DNA of 64,000 nt from Sphingomonas faeni (GTDB lineage: Bacteria; Pseudomonadota; Alphaproteobacteria; Sphingomonadales; Sphingomonadaceae). The notes under the pieces were generated by a model. The model saw only the letters and a list, made by a program, of their open reading frames with translations. It made no database searches and had not been told where the DNA came from. The stretch covers positions 126,501 to 190,500 of the forward strand of contig NZ_JAUSZF010000001.1 in the NCBI RefSeq assembly GCF_030817315.1, read 5' to 3'. Positions within the stretch are counted from its first letter, which is position 1. The number at the start of each line of letters is the position of its first letter. Below are positions 56,158 through 64,000 of this stretch, piece after piece. A program made the translations under genes and the position numbers.

Positions 56158-57579
56158 CTAGTTGGTATCGGCGCGCAACCGGTTCAACGGGTGCCACGCC
56201 CGCACGTTCGCCTGCCATTGGCGGAGCCGGGGCGACACTAGCGACCAGCGCAGCGGGCGAGCCAGCGGGATGAACGCGACGTCCTCGTTCAGCGCCGCAT
56301 CCGCCGCCGCGATCCGCGCCCCGCGCTCCGCCAGCGACGGCGCTTCGCGTGCAGCCTCCAGCGCGGCCTGCGCCGCCTCGCCGCAGACCACGCACGCAGT
56401 CGCCAGATACCAGCGCGCACTGTCATAGGGCGCCACCGCATCGATCAGCTTCAGATCCGCGGCCTCGCTCATGCCGACGCGCGTCGGCGTGATCCCGACA
56501 GCGATCAGCGACGCGGCGACCTGCGCGTACAGAAGCGTGGCGCCGGGACCGGCCGGCATCGCGATCCGCAGCGCGACCGGTCCACCGGTCCAGGCCGCGA
56601 CCCTTTGCCGGGCAGAGGTGCGGCGTTCGTCCTGCGTGAGTAGCGTCCAGGCCGGAACCTGCGGCAATGCGGCGGAGTCGAGGATGTCGGGCAGGATGCG
56701 GTCGGCGGGATCCCAGGCTGGCGCGATCGCCGCGGTCAGCGCCGTCCGATCGATCGATTCCGCCACCGCCGCGCGGTTGATCGGGTCCGCCAGGAACCCA
56801 TCGCGGCGGACGATCGCGAGACCGAACAGCCCGACCGCGGGATCCACGCGGACGTTGCCCGCGGCGATGTCGGTCGTCGCGAGCAGCGGCCAGTCGACGA
56901 AACTGCCGCCGCTGACGAGATCCGAGTCGCGATTGGCGAACCGTGCGATCGCCCGCGCCGCGCGTTCGCCGATCAGACGCACGTCCTCCTCGGGCTTGGC
57001 TTCGCGTTGATCGTCGGGGTCCGCCTGGTTCGGATCGAAGGCAGGACGTAACAGCGGCGCACGGCCACGGCGCAGCACGCGGAACGGACCGCTCCCGCCC
57101 GACGGGCGCAACCGCAGCAGTGCGAGTTCGGGTTGTGCGAACAGCTTCAGCAAATCGGGGCGCGGCCGCGACAGTCGAACCTCGATCACCTGCGGCGTCA
57201 TCACGACGATCTCGTCGATCGCCGTCAGGAACGGCGCGAGCGGATTACGCGAGTTCGGCCCGATCTGGCGCTCCAGCATCGTCACCACCTGCTCCGCGGT
57301 CACCGGTGTCCCGTCGCCCCAGTCGCCCTCGCGCAGGCGGAATATGTAGCTCATCCCGCCATCGATCACGATCCAGCGCTCTGCAAGGCCAGGTTCGATC
57401 TGCCCGGCGGCATCGAACCGCACCAGCCCTTGCGCGGTGGAATCCATCATCAGTCGGGAGGGAGTGTCGAGCAGGACGCGGCTCGCATCGGCAACGCGCG
57501 GCGGCGCGCCGATCGCACTTGCGACGACCACGCCGGTATCGGGCCGGCGATCACACCCGCTCAGCGCGGCGACTGACAT
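56158..57579 (-). CDS. Peptide-type ABC transporter substrate-binding lipoprotein, N terminus uncertain
   Basis: At least 473 residues from the ATG (MSVAALSGC). It is an extracellular solute-binding protein of family 5 (DppA/OppA type): LLMDSTAQGLVRFDAAGQIEPGLAERW, EGDWGDGTPVTAEQV and FNRALADPIN-like segments are typical. LSGC is a lipobox, but only eight residues precede its Cys from this ATG; a proper signal (IRAALLAGGWTMSVAALSGC) would need a non-ATG start such as ATT or CTG within the 30 bases after the tRNA-Leu. No permease or ATPase genes are adjacent, so its partners are elsewhere. Confidence 0.78.
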   Translation of the reverse strand: MSVAALSGCDRRPDTGVVVASAIGAPPRVADASRVLLDTPSRLMMDSTAQGLVRFDAAGQIEPGLAERWIVIDGGMSYIFRLREGDWGDGTPVTAEQVVTMLERQIGPNSRNPLAPFLTAIDEIVVMTPQVIEVRLSRPRPDLLKLFAQPELALLRLRPSGGSGPFRVLRRGRAPLLRPAFDPNQADPDDQREAKPEEDVRLIGERAARAIARFANRDSDLVSGGSFVDWPLLATTDIAAGNVRVDPAVGLFGLAIVRRDGFLADPINRAAVAESIDRTALTAAIAPAWDPADRILPDILDSAALPQVPAWTLLTQDERRTSARQRVAAWTGGPVALRIAMPAGPGATLLYAQVAASLIAVGITPTRVGMSEAADLKLIDAVAPYDSARWYLATACVVCGEAAQAALEAAREAPSLAERGARIAAADAALNEDVAFIPLARPLRWSLVSPRLRQWQANVRAWHPLNRLRADTN

Positions 57580-57611
57580 CGTCCAGCCGCCAGCCAGCAG
57601 GGCAGCTCGAA

Positions 57612-57695
57612 TGGTGCGGACGGCGGGACTCGAACCCGCACTCCTAGGGAGGGAGATTTTAAGTCTCCTGCGTCTACCGGTTTCGCCACGTCCGC
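57612..57695 (-). tRNA. tRNA-Leu (UAA anticodon)
   Basis: 84 bases including an encoded CCA. Acceptor GCGGACG pairs with CGTCCGC, discriminator A; the anticodon arm GGAGA-CTTAAAA-TCTCC gives TAA, reading UUA/UUG; a long variable arm (CCCTCC... ) marks it as class II. The substrate-binding protein gene begins immediately downstream. Confidence 0.95.
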
Positions 57696-57797
57696 ACACG
57701 CTCCCAACAAGACGAGGTCGCGCGCAGGGTCAACCCATCTTGCTCGGTCGGCACCATATTCCTGCACCCAGGCATGCCCGGGTGCAGGTGGTATCGT

Positions 57798-58076
57798 TCA
57801 CACGTTCAGGCGCGAGCGCATTTCCTTGCCCGGCTTGAAATACGGCACGCGCTTGGCCTCGACCTCGACGACTTCGCCGGTCCGAGGATTGCGCCCGGTG
57901 CGCGCATCGCGTGCGCGCGTGGAGAATGCACCGAAACCGCGCAGTTCGACTCGACCATCTGCGGCAAGTCGCTTGGATATCTCGTCGAAGAAGGTGCTGA
58001 CGATCAGCTCCACTTCGTTAGGTTGTAGGTCCGGATGCGCCTCAGCGATCTTAAGGACCAGTTCAGATCGGATCAT
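57798..58076 (-). CDS. ihfB: Integration host factor subunit beta
   Basis: 92 residues. IHF bends DNA as an alpha/beta heterodimer and shapes promoters and recombination. The HU/IHF fold is complete; the DNA-contact arm [26 protein letters not shown] (in parts) has the Pro that intercalates. [20 protein letters not shown] fits IHF-beta better than HU. It follows rpsA, the classic gammaproteobacterial/alphaproteobacterial order, with a terminator between (58183-58218), so its promoter is separate. Confidence 0.95.
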   Translation of the reverse strand: MIRSELVLKIAEAHPDLQPNEVELIVSTFFDEISKRLAADGRVELRGFGAFSTRARDARTGRNPRTGEVVEVEAKRVPYFKPGKEMRSRLNV

Positions 58077-58182
58077 TCGAGCCCCCGCCCATCTAAAAAA
58101 CGCTTACAGATTGATACAGGTCAACCTGCGAGGCATTAGCACTTATTACCGAACAGTCAAAAACCAAAGTGGATATGACAAG

Positions 58183-58218
58183 AAAAAGCCCGACATGTTC
58201 GATACATGCCGGGCTTTT
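58183..58218 (-). terminator. Intrinsic terminator after rpsA
   Basis: AAAAGCCCGgCATGT / ACATGtCGGGCTTTTT with a five-base loop on the minus strand, twenty bases after the rpsA stop. Confidence 0.92.
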
Positions 58219-58238
58219 CCCTTCACAGTAGGTTAACC

Positions 58239-59957
58239 TTACTTCTTCTCAGCTTCCGTGCGGGCCTTGAGAGCCTCGCCCAAGATGTTGCCAAGGGTCG
58301 CGCCGGAATCCGACGAACCATACTGTGCAACAGCCTGCTTCTCTTCCGAAATCTGCATGGCCTTGATCGAGAAAGTCGGCTTCTTCGAACGATCGAAGCC
58401 GGTGACCATTGCGTCGAACTTCTGGCCGACCTGGAAACGCTCCGGACGCTGCTCGTCGCGATCGCGACCCAGATCCGTGCGCTTGATGAAGCCGGTCGCG
58501 CCATCGTCGCCCTGCTGAACTTCGAGACCCGCGTCGCGGACTTCGAGAACGGTGACCGTGACGATCGCGTTCTTGTTCAGCTTGTCGCCTGCTGCTGCGA
58601 TGCCGCCGGCCGATGGCCCGCCACGTTCGAGCTGCTTCATGCCGAGCGAGATACGCTCCTTCTCGGCGTCGATGTCGAGAACGACGGCCTCGACGGTCTC
58701 ACCCTTGCGATGCAGGTTGAGCGCGTCCTCGCCCGAAACACCCCATGCGATGTCGGACATGTGGACCATGCCGTCGACGTCGTTGTCGAGGCCGATGAAC
58801 AGACCGAATTCGGTCGCGTTCTTGACTTCGCCTTCGACGGTCGAGCCGATCGGATGAGCGGCAGCGAATGCCTCCCAAGGATTGGCCTGAGCCTGCTTGA
58901 GGCCGAGCGAGATGCGACGCTTCTCGGAATCGACTTCGAGGACCATGACGTCGACTTCCTGCGAGGTCGACACGATCTTGCCGGGATGGACGTTCTTCTT
59001 GGTCCAGGACATTTCCGACACGTGGACGAGGCCTTCGATGCCCGCTTCCAGCTCGACGAACGCACCATATTCGGTGATGTTCGTGACGCGGCCGGTGAGC
59101 TTCGCGCCGACCGGGTACTTGACCATCGCGCCATCCCAGGGATCGCTCTCCAGCTGCTTCATGCCGAGGCTGATGCGCTGGGTGTCCTTGTTGATGCGGA
59201 TGATCTGCACCTTGACGGTGTCGCCGATGTTCAGGACTTCGCTCGGATGACCGACGCGCTTGTAGCTGAGATCGGTGACGTGCAGCAGGCCATCGATGCC
59301 GCCGAGATCAACGAACGCACCGTAATCGGTGATGTTCTTGACGACGCCGTCGATGATCTGGCCCTCGGCCAGGCTGAGGATCAGGCCCGAACGCTGCTCT
59401 GCGCGCGTCTCTTCGAGAACGGCGCGACGCGACACGACGATGTTGCCGCGCTTGCGGTCCATCTTCAGAATCTGGAACGGCTGCGGGATATCCATCAGCG
59501 GGGTGACATCGCGCACGGGGCGGATATCGACCTGCGAACCGGGCAGGAATGCGACGGCGCCGTTCAGGTCGACGGTGAAGCCACCCTTCACGCGGCCGAA
59601 GATCACGCCTTCGACGCGGGTCGTCTTGGAGAATTCGGTTTCCAGCTTGTCCCATGCGGCTTCGCGACGGGCGCGATCGCGGCTGAGCATCGCTTCGCCG
59701 TGGACGTTCTCGACGCGGTCGACATAGACTTCGACTTCGTCGCCGACCTTGAGGTCAGCCTTCTGGCCCGGCGCTGCGAATTCGCGAAGCGGCACGCGGC
59801 CTTCCGACTTCAGACCGACGTCGATGACGGCCATGTCGTTCTCGATGCCGGTCACGGTGCCATGCACCACGCGGCCCTCGAAGCTGTCGGCGTCGCCGAG
59901 CGTTTCGTTCAGCATCGCCGCGAAATCGTCGCGGGTCGGCATTACCTGGGTTGCCAT
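58239..59957 (-). CDS. rpsA: 30S ribosomal protein S1
   Basis: 572 residues from MATQVMPTRDDFAAML; the open frame continues to 60140 but AGGA before this ATG and the family start support it. S1 binds mRNA upstream of the start codon and melts structure. Six S1 (OB) repeats can be followed: GTVTGIENDMAVIDVGLKSEG, GVIFGRVKGGFTVDLNGAVAF, GVVKNITDYGAFVDLGGIDG, GRVTNITEYGAFVELEAGIEG, GEVKNATEFGLFIGLDNDVDG and a final copy near VTVLEVRDAGLEVQQGDDGA. Operon order aroA-cmk-(SemiSWEET opposite)-rpsA-ihfB. Confidence 0.97.
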   Translation of the reverse strand: MATQVMPTRDDFAAMLNETLGDADSFEGRVVHGTVTGIENDMAVIDVGLKSEGRVPLREFAAPGQKADLKVGDEVEVYVDRVENVHGEAMLSRDRARREAAWDKLETEFSKTTRVEGVIFGRVKGGFTVDLNGAVAFLPGSQVDIRPVRDVTPLMDIPQPFQILKMDRKRGNIVVSRRAVLEETRAEQRSGLILSLAEGQIIDGVVKNITDYGAFVDLGGIDGLLHVTDLSYKRVGHPSEVLNIGDTVKVQIIRINKDTQRISLGMKQLESDPWDGAMVKYPVGAKLTGRVTNITEYGAFVELEAGIEGLVHVSEMSWTKKNVHPGKIVSTSQEVDVMVLEVDSEKRRISLGLKQAQANPWEAFAAAHPIGSTVEGEVKNATEFGLFIGLDNDVDGMVHMSDIAWGVSGEDALNLHRKGETVEAVVLDIDAEKERISLGMKQLERGGPSAGGIAAAGDKLNKNAIVTVTVLEVRDAGLEVQQGDDGATGFIKRTDLGRDRDEQRPERFQVGQKFDAMVTGFDRSKKPTFSIKAMQISEEKQAVAQYGSSDSGATLGNILGEALKARTEAEKK

Positions 59958-60232
59958 AGAATTCAGTAATCCTAGTCTGTTTCCGGCCAAGCGGTTGGGT
60001 CCGCTGGTCTTGGCCTTCGTTGCCGCGACGACCGAACGCCGGCGCAGCATCCGGACGGCACGAGGCGCAGAGGACGTAGACGCTGAATGCGAAAACGGCG
60101 CGTGAGACTCGAGGGTCTCCGCGCCTTCCTCCACGAGCATCGCTCGCCGGACGGTTCCGTATAGACGAAACCGGGTCTCGGAGCAAGATCGCCTGGGCTT
60201 CGTTAGGGCCGCTTCACAACAGGAGCGAAGAT

Positions 60233-60490
60233 TTGAACGAACGCGGCATTCTCGTGCTGGGCTGGGTCGCCACCGTGACGGCGATCGTGATGTACCTGTC
60301 GTACATCGACCAGATCATGCTGAACCTCGCGGGTCAGAAGGGATCTGTGCTCCAGCCGTTCGCGACGATGGTGAATTGCGCGCTGTGGGTGGGATATGGG
60401 TTTTTGAAGGACAAGCGGGATTGGCCGATCGTCGTGGCGAATTTTCCGGGGGTGGTGTTCGGAGCGGTGGCGCTGGTGACGGCGCTTTAG
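60233..60490 (+). CDS. SemiSWEET sugar transporter
   Basis: 85 residues from a TTG with a strong AGGAG SD eight bases upstream. Three transmembrane helices make the triple-helix bundle of a half SWEET; the family's PQ-like signature is seen as QPFATMVNCALWVGYG (about 40-55) and the loop GLVAT-type start GWVATVTAIVMYLSYIDQI. SemiSWEETs dimerise to move sucrose or glucose-like sugars. The gene runs against rpsA and cmk and splits an otherwise conserved run; substrate and need are unknown. Confidence 0.88.
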   Translation: MNERGILVLGWVATVTAIVMYLSYIDQIMLNLAGQKGSVLQPFATMVNCALWVGYGFLKDKRDWPIVVANFPGVVFGAVALVTAL

Positions 60491-60530
60491 GGGCGCGGCG
60501 ATCCTCTCCCCTGGAAGAGAACGCGCTGAT

Positions 60531-60640
60531 CCCCCCTCCCTGGAAGGGAGGGGCAGGGGGTGGGTCGGCTTCCGCATAAGCGACGGGGGTGGCAAAAACT
60601 GGCCGACCCACCCCCAACCCCTCCCTTTCAGGGAGGGGAG
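60531..60640. repeat. Intergenic palindrome, family H (CCCCTCCCTgGAAGGGAGGGG)
   Basis: ccccctccctggaagggagg (then ggcagggggtgggtcggc) faces gccgacccacccccaacccc followed by tccctttcagggaggggag. Immediately after the SemiSWEET gene; one of three palindromes in a row. Confidence 0.82.
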
Positions 60641-60660
60641 CAAGAAGAAGGTGTGCTCGC

Positions 60661-60734
60661 CCCAACTTCCTTGTTCTCCCGCGAATGCGGGAGCCCAGTC
60701 TGTTTCCCCGACTTCGCGGGGAAACAGGGTTGGG
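60661..60734. repeat. Intergenic palindrome, family C
   Basis: cccaacttccttgttctccc (then gcgaatgcgggagcccagtctg) faces tttccccgacttcgcggggaaacagggttggg (quoted for outline). Centre CCCAGTCTG shared with other family C copies. Confidence 0.78.
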
Positions 60735-60778
60735 TCGCGGCAGCTTGCCCCAACAGAGCAACCAACTCAGTAGAGCAA

Positions 60779-60883
60779 CCACCCCGGCGAAGGCCGGGGC
60801 CCAATTGGGGGACGGTACTAACTGAGGACGGTGCTCCGTTACCGCGGACGTTCCAATTGGGCCCTGGCCTTCGCCGGGGTGGT
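60779..60883. repeat. Intergenic palindrome, family G (CACCCCGGCGAAGGCCGGGGcCCAATTGGG)
   Basis: ccaccccggcgaaggccggg (then gcccaattgggg) facing ccaattgggccctggccttc followed by gccggggtgg. A single copy in this window; its arms are nearly perfect. It ends 26 bp before the cmk stop. Confidence 0.82.
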
Positions 60884-60908
60884 GCGCTCGCCGGGGTTGG
60901 CGGAAGGC

Positions 60909-61547
60909 TTAAACCGAAGCGGCCTTCTTAGCCCGCTGAGCCTCAACCAAAGCAACCGCCCTCTGCACCGAAGCCTCAATCGACAAAAAACTAGTATCCA
61001 GCAAAGCAGCATCCGCCGCCATCACCAGCGGCGCCGTAGACCGCCCGCTATCCCGAGCATCCCGAGCGCGAATATCCGCCAGCACCCGGTCCTTGCTCGC
61101 AGTCCCACCCCGAGCCTGCAACTCAGCATGCCGCCGCTGAGCCCGAATATTCGGCGTAGCCTTCACGAACAGCTTAGCATCCGCATCAGGCGCAATCACC
61201 GTGCCGATGTCGCGCCCGTCTAGAATCGCGCCCCCATCCTGCGCCGCAAACCGCTTCTGCCGCTGCAGCAACGCGGCGCGCACCAGCGGATGCGCCGACA
61301 CCACGGACGCCAGCGCACCGATATCGTCATCACGCAACGCCGGATCGCTCAACAGCGCATCGCTGAAATCGCACGCCGCGACCGCGTCGGCCTCGGTCTC
61401 CGGATCGAGCCCCATCCGCGCCACGCTCAACGCGACCGCGCGGTACAGCAGCCCGGTATCGAGATACGGCAGCTTGTAATGCTTGGCCAAGGCGCGCGCG
61501 ATCGTGCCCTTGCCCGATGCCGCCGGACCGTCGACTGCGATGATCAT
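60909..61547 (-). CDS. cmk: Cytidylate kinase
   Basis: 212 residues from MIIAVDGPAASGKGT, with SD GGGGGAA made by the end of aroA. It phosphorylates CMP and dCMP. P-loop GPAASGKGT is at 7-15, the CMP-binding region LLYRAVALSVARM and DGRDIGTVI follow, and RRHAELQARGG is the LID region. Starts one base after the aroA stop: tight coupling. Downstream lie three palindromes and the opposite-strand SemiSWEET instead of rpsA directly. Confidence 0.96.
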   Translation of the reverse strand: MIIAVDGPAASGKGTIARALAKHYKLPYLDTGLLYRAVALSVARMGLDPETEADAVAACDFSDALLSDPALRDDDIGALASVVSAHPLVRAALLQRQKRFAAQDGGAILDGRDIGTVIAPDADAKLFVKATPNIRAQRRHAELQARGGTASKDRVLADIRARDARDSGRSTAPLVMAADAALLDTSFLSIEASVQRAVALVEAQRAKKAASV

Positions 61548-61548
61548 C

Positions 61549-62883
61549 TTATTCCCCCCGGCCGGTAAGCGCATCGAGCGACCGGAAGAATACGGGATAG
61601 CTCGTCGCCACCGGCGATACATCATCGATCGTGACGGGCTCTCGGGCGCCAAGTCCAGCCACGACCATGCTCATTGCGATGCGGTGGTCGAGTTTCGAGG
61701 CCACCCGAGCGCCCCCGCGAATCGCCGCGCCACCCGAACCGGTAATCGCCATGCCGTCCTCGAACTCTTCACAAGTGACACCGCAAGCTTCGAGCGCGAT
61801 CCGCATCGTCGTGATCCGGTCCGATTCCTTCACCCGCAACTCATGCGCGCCGCGCGCGATCGTCGTCCCACTTGCGAAGGCTGCGGCAACGAACAGCACG
61901 GGATATTCGTCGATCATGCTCGGCGCGAGATCGGCCGGCACCTCGATCGCAGTCAGGGCTGCATGCCGGACGCGCAAATCCGCGACCGGCTCGCCGCCAA
62001 CGATCCGCGGGTCGAGCTCGGTAATATCCGCACCCATCATCCGCAAAGCCGTAACGATCCCGATCCGCGTCGGATTGAGCCCGACGTTGCGCACCACGAT
62101 ATCCGAGCCCGGCACGATCGAAGCCGCCACCAGCCAGAAGGCCGACGAAGAAGGATCGCCCGGCACGACGATATCCTGCGGCTTCAGGTCCGCTTCGCCC
62201 GTGATCGAGATGATCCGCCCGGCGTCCGTCTCCTCGACCGTCAGCTTCGCGCCGAACCCGGTCAGCATCCGCTCGCTATGATCGCGCGTCGCTACCGGCT
62301 CGATCACCCTCGTAATCCCCGGCGTGTTGAGCCCCGCCAGCAAAATCGCCGACTTCACCTGCGCCGACGCGACCGGCAGCGTGTATTCGATCGGTACTGC
62401 CGGGCACATCCCGCGCACCATTAACGGCAGCCGCCCGCCCGGCGACGACGTGATGTCCGCTCCCATCTGCGACAACGGTTCGATCACGCGCCCCATCGGC
62501 CGCCCCGACAGCGAGGCGTCGCCAGTGAACGTGCAGGTGATCGGATGGCTCGACACGAGGCCCATCAGCAACCGCGTCGACGTCCCCGAATTGCCCATCT
62601 CCAGCGCCGTCTCGGGCTGGAGCAACCCGCCCACACCCACACCGTCGACGACCCAGATGCCGTCCTCGCCACGCTCGATCGTCGCACCCATCGCGCGCAT
62701 CGCCGCCGCGGTGGCAAGCACGTCCTCGCCCTCCAGCAGACCTTCGATCCGGCTGGTGCCGACCGCGAGGCTCGCGAACATCAAGGCGCGGTGGCTGATC
62801 GACTTGTCGCCGGGGACCGCGATCGAACCGGTCAATGGACCGCGCGCGACGACGTCGAGCGGCTGGGGGAGGGGGTGTGCCAT
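61549..62883 (-). CDS. aroA: EPSP synthase, class-II-like sequence
   Basis: 444 residues from MAHPLPQPLDVVARG. It joins shikimate-3-phosphate and PEP on the way to chorismate. The sequence resembles the Agrobacterium CP4-type (class II): GDKSISHRALMFASLAVG, RPMGRVIEPLSQMGA, SAQVKSAILLAGLNTPGITRVIEP and RDHSERMLTGFGA. In the glyphosate-determining loop it reads LEMGNSGTSTR, so Gly stands where CP4 has Ala100. All catalytic Lys/Asp/Glu appear kept. Co-transcribed with cmk. Confidence 0.96.
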   Translation of the reverse strand: MAHPLPQPLDVVARGPLTGSIAVPGDKSISHRALMFASLAVGTSRIEGLLEGEDVLATAAAMRAMGATIERGEDGIWVVDGVGVGGLLQPETALEMGNSGTSTRLLMGLVSSHPITCTFTGDASLSGRPMGRVIEPLSQMGADITSSPGGRLPLMVRGMCPAVPIEYTLPVASAQVKSAILLAGLNTPGITRVIEPVATRDHSERMLTGFGAKLTVEETDAGRIISITGEADLKPQDIVVPGDPSSSAFWLVAASIVPGSDIVVRNVGLNPTRIGIVTALRMMGADITELDPRIVGGEPVADLRVRHAALTAIEVPADLAPSMIDEYPVLFVAAAFASGTTIARGAHELRVKESDRITTMRIALEACGVTCEEFEDGMAITGSGGAAIRGGARVASKLDHRIAMSMVVAGLGAREPVTIDDVSPVATSYPVFFRSLDALTGRGE

Positions 62884-62982
62884 GGGGCCGGGCTTTTGAC
62901 AGTGGCCTTGCGCTATGGCAAGGCGCGCCCACTTTGCGAGGGTATCCCCCCGCAATCCATTCATCCGAAAGGTTCTATCGGC

Positions 62983-63309
62983 ATGATCAAGCCGGAATGG
63001 GGCACGAAGCGTTCGTGCCCGAAATGCGCGACGCGTTTCTACGACCTCGAAAAAGCCGACCCCGTGACCTGCATCGAATGCGGGTATGCGTGGGAGCCCG
63101 AGCCCATCCTGAAGTCGAAGCAGCCGCTGCCGTTCGAGGTCGCCAAGCCCGACACCAAGAAGCCCGACGCGGACCTCGAGGGTGACGAGGAAGAGGACAT
63201 CGCCTCGATCACCGGCGAGGACGAAGAGCCCTCGGCGGACGACGAAGTCGATCTCGGCGGCGACGACGACCTCGGCGTCGAGACGCCGCAGGACGAGCAC
63301 GAGCGCTGA
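62983..63309 (+). CDS. TIGR02300-type zinc-ribbon protein with acidic tail
   Basis: 108 residues from MIKPEWGTKRSCPKC. A zinc ribbon (CPKCATRFYDLEKADPVTCIEC) with the FYDL motif occupies 12-33, followed by a strongly acidic tail (EGDEEEDIASITGEDEEPSADDE...). This matches the alphaproteobacterial family TIGR02300 (FYDLN acid protein), whose function is unknown. Divergent from aroA; an SD-like GAAAGG lies upstream. A hairpin and tRNA-Ala follow. Confidence 0.9.
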   Translation: MIKPEWGTKRSCPKCATRFYDLEKADPVTCIECGYAWEPEPILKSKQPLPFEVAKPDTKKPDADLEGDEEEDIASITGEDEEPSADDEVDLGGDDDLGVETPQDEHER

Positions 63310-63334
63310 TCCACAGCGACGTGTCGGAATAAAT

Positions 63335-63364
63335 TTGGCAGGCGGCATTTACGCCGCTTGCCAA
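63335..63364 (+). terminator. Hairpin between TIGR02300 gene and tRNA-Ala
   Basis: TTGGCAGGCGGC-atttac-GCCGCTTGCCAA, a 12-bp stem with one wobble pair. No T run follows on the plus strand, so termination is uncertain; on the minus strand it is followed by AAATTTATT. Confidence 0.45.
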
Positions 63365-63405
63365 CCCGGGCGGGTCCGGTTAGTGACCCGCCTCCCAACG
63401 GGAAT

Positions 63406-63481
63406 GGGGCCGTAGCTCAGCTGGGAGAGCGTTCGCATGGCATGCGAAAGGTCAGGGGTTCGATCCCCCTCGGCTCCACCA
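63406..63481 (+). tRNA. tRNA-Ala (GGC anticodon)
   Basis: 76 bases with encoded CCA. Acceptor GGGGCCG pairs with CGGCTCC; anticodon arm TTCGC-ATGGCAT-GCGAA with anticodon GGC decodes GCC/GCU; T arm GGTTCGATCC is standard. The D arm (AGCTCAGCTGGGAGAGC) is complete. Confidence 0.96.
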
Positions 63482-63525
63482 TTTCCGTTGATGACCGGTC
63501 CGCCGGGACAGCTTTTCAGATAGTT

Positions 63526-64000
63526 TCAGATGATACCGTCGGTGCCGATATGCGCCGCGCGCAGTTCGCTGAACGTCTCCTCGATCGCCGCGACCATGAC
63601 GCTTCCCTCGATGCGCGAGGCGGAATCGTTCGCCACCAGCAGGCCGACGCGGCGCGTCGGGTCGAAGCCGGTCAGCGGGATCATCGCGATGCCCTCGCTC
63701 GCAAAGCTCAGTGGCATGACCGTCATCCCCAACCCGGCACGGACATAGGTCAGCGCGCGGTCGTCGCTTACCGTGCGGGCGGCCATGAACGGGCGGACGC
63801 CGCGCGCGGTGAAGAAGCGGCTCGTTTCGGCCAGCGCTTCGCAGTGGCGGCGGACGATCATCGTCTCCTCCGCGACGTCGGCGACCGCGAGCGTGGCGCG
63901 ACCTACGAGGCGATGATCTTTCGCCACCGCGACCGCGAAACCCTCCTCGAACAGCACGCGTCCCCGCGCATCGTCGCCGATCGCGCCGAGCATCACGTCG
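63526..64000 (-). CDS. LysR-type regulator, effector-binding domain, cut by window edge
   Basis: C-terminal 158 or so residues visible; the start and HTH lie beyond base 64000. The substrate-binding fold is recognisable: VMLGAIGDDARGRVLFEEGFAVAVAKDHRLVGRATLAVADV, FMAARTVSDDRALTYVRAGLGMTVMPLSFASEGIAMIPL (quoted in parts). The regulated gene is not visible. Confidence 0.82.
   Translation of the reverse strand, partial: DVMLGAIGDDARGRVLFEEGFAVAVAKDHRLVGRATLAVADVAEETMIVRRHCEALAETSRFFTARGVRPFMAARTVSDDRALTYVRAGLGMTVMPLSFASEGIAMIPLTGFDPTRRVGLLVANDSASRIEGSVMVAAIEETFSELRAAHIGTDGII

Overview
The window is GC-rich alphaproteobacterial chromosome, most likely from Sphingomonas or a close relative (family Sphingomonadaceae). 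This rests on the gene set and order: lapA-pyrF-trpF-trpB-trpA-accD-folC, aroA-cmk-rpsA-ihfB, a TIGR02300-type zinc-ribbon/acidic protein next to tRNA-Ala, a LID-zinc adenylate kinase, and several small proteins familiar from sphingomonads. S12 has Arg at residue 88, as expected for a naturally streptomycin-tolerant group. I see no prophage, transposase, CRISPR array or rRNA gene.

Layout. 1-6.4 kb: the end of a PRISE-type reductase, two exported proteins of unknown function and an exported amidohydrolase. 6.4-15.9 kb, mostly minus strand: rplL, rplJ, rplA, rplK, nusG, secE and tRNA-Trp. This 'rif' cluster is split by an EAL (c-di-GMP phosphodiesterase-like) gene and an exported M48-peptidase operon, and rpoB/rpoC are not present. 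16-36 kb, plus strand: an alpha/beta hydrolase, the str operon (rpsL, rpsG, fusA, tuf), a small lower-GC accessory patch holding a broken DUF559 nuclease gene, then the S10/spc block rpsJ to adk. The usual rpsM-rpsK-rpoA-rplQ do not follow adk. 36.5-44.5 kb: an OmpR/histidine-kinase pair, an MHS-type transporter, rsmD with a tailed pseudouridine synthase, a lone receiver protein and an AmpG-like transporter. 44.5-51 kb: the folate/fatty-acid/tryptophan/pyrimidine run. 51-57.7 kb: a patatin, an EEP nuclease, a lipoprotein L,D-transpeptidase, DUF4112, a substrate-binding lipoprotein and tRNA-Leu. 57.8-64 kb: ihfB, rpsA, a SemiSWEET, cmk, aroA, the TIGR02300 protein, tRNA-Ala and a cut LysR regulator.

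Two kinds of non-coding structure stand out. (1) A three-hairpin RNA element recurs directly downstream of rplL, rplA and nusG, and in diverged form between fusA and tuf. It shares a GGCCGGCCGGC-like core, a hairpin whose sequence changes but whose pairing is kept, a CCGACGA box and a final small hairpin. I do not recognise it as a named RNA family, and it is the best candidate here for something undescribed. (2) At least seven families of imperfect intergenic palindromes (REP-like) occur in most longer spacers. Some abut start codons and appear to supply the ribosome-binding site (trpA, folC). One forms a shared terminator (MHS transporter/rsmD). One pair of arms encloses the DUF559 pseudogene.

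Coordinates of motifs were read by eye. Starts were chosen from Shine-Dalgarno sequences, family lengths and overlaps. Family names come from memory of motifs, not from a search.
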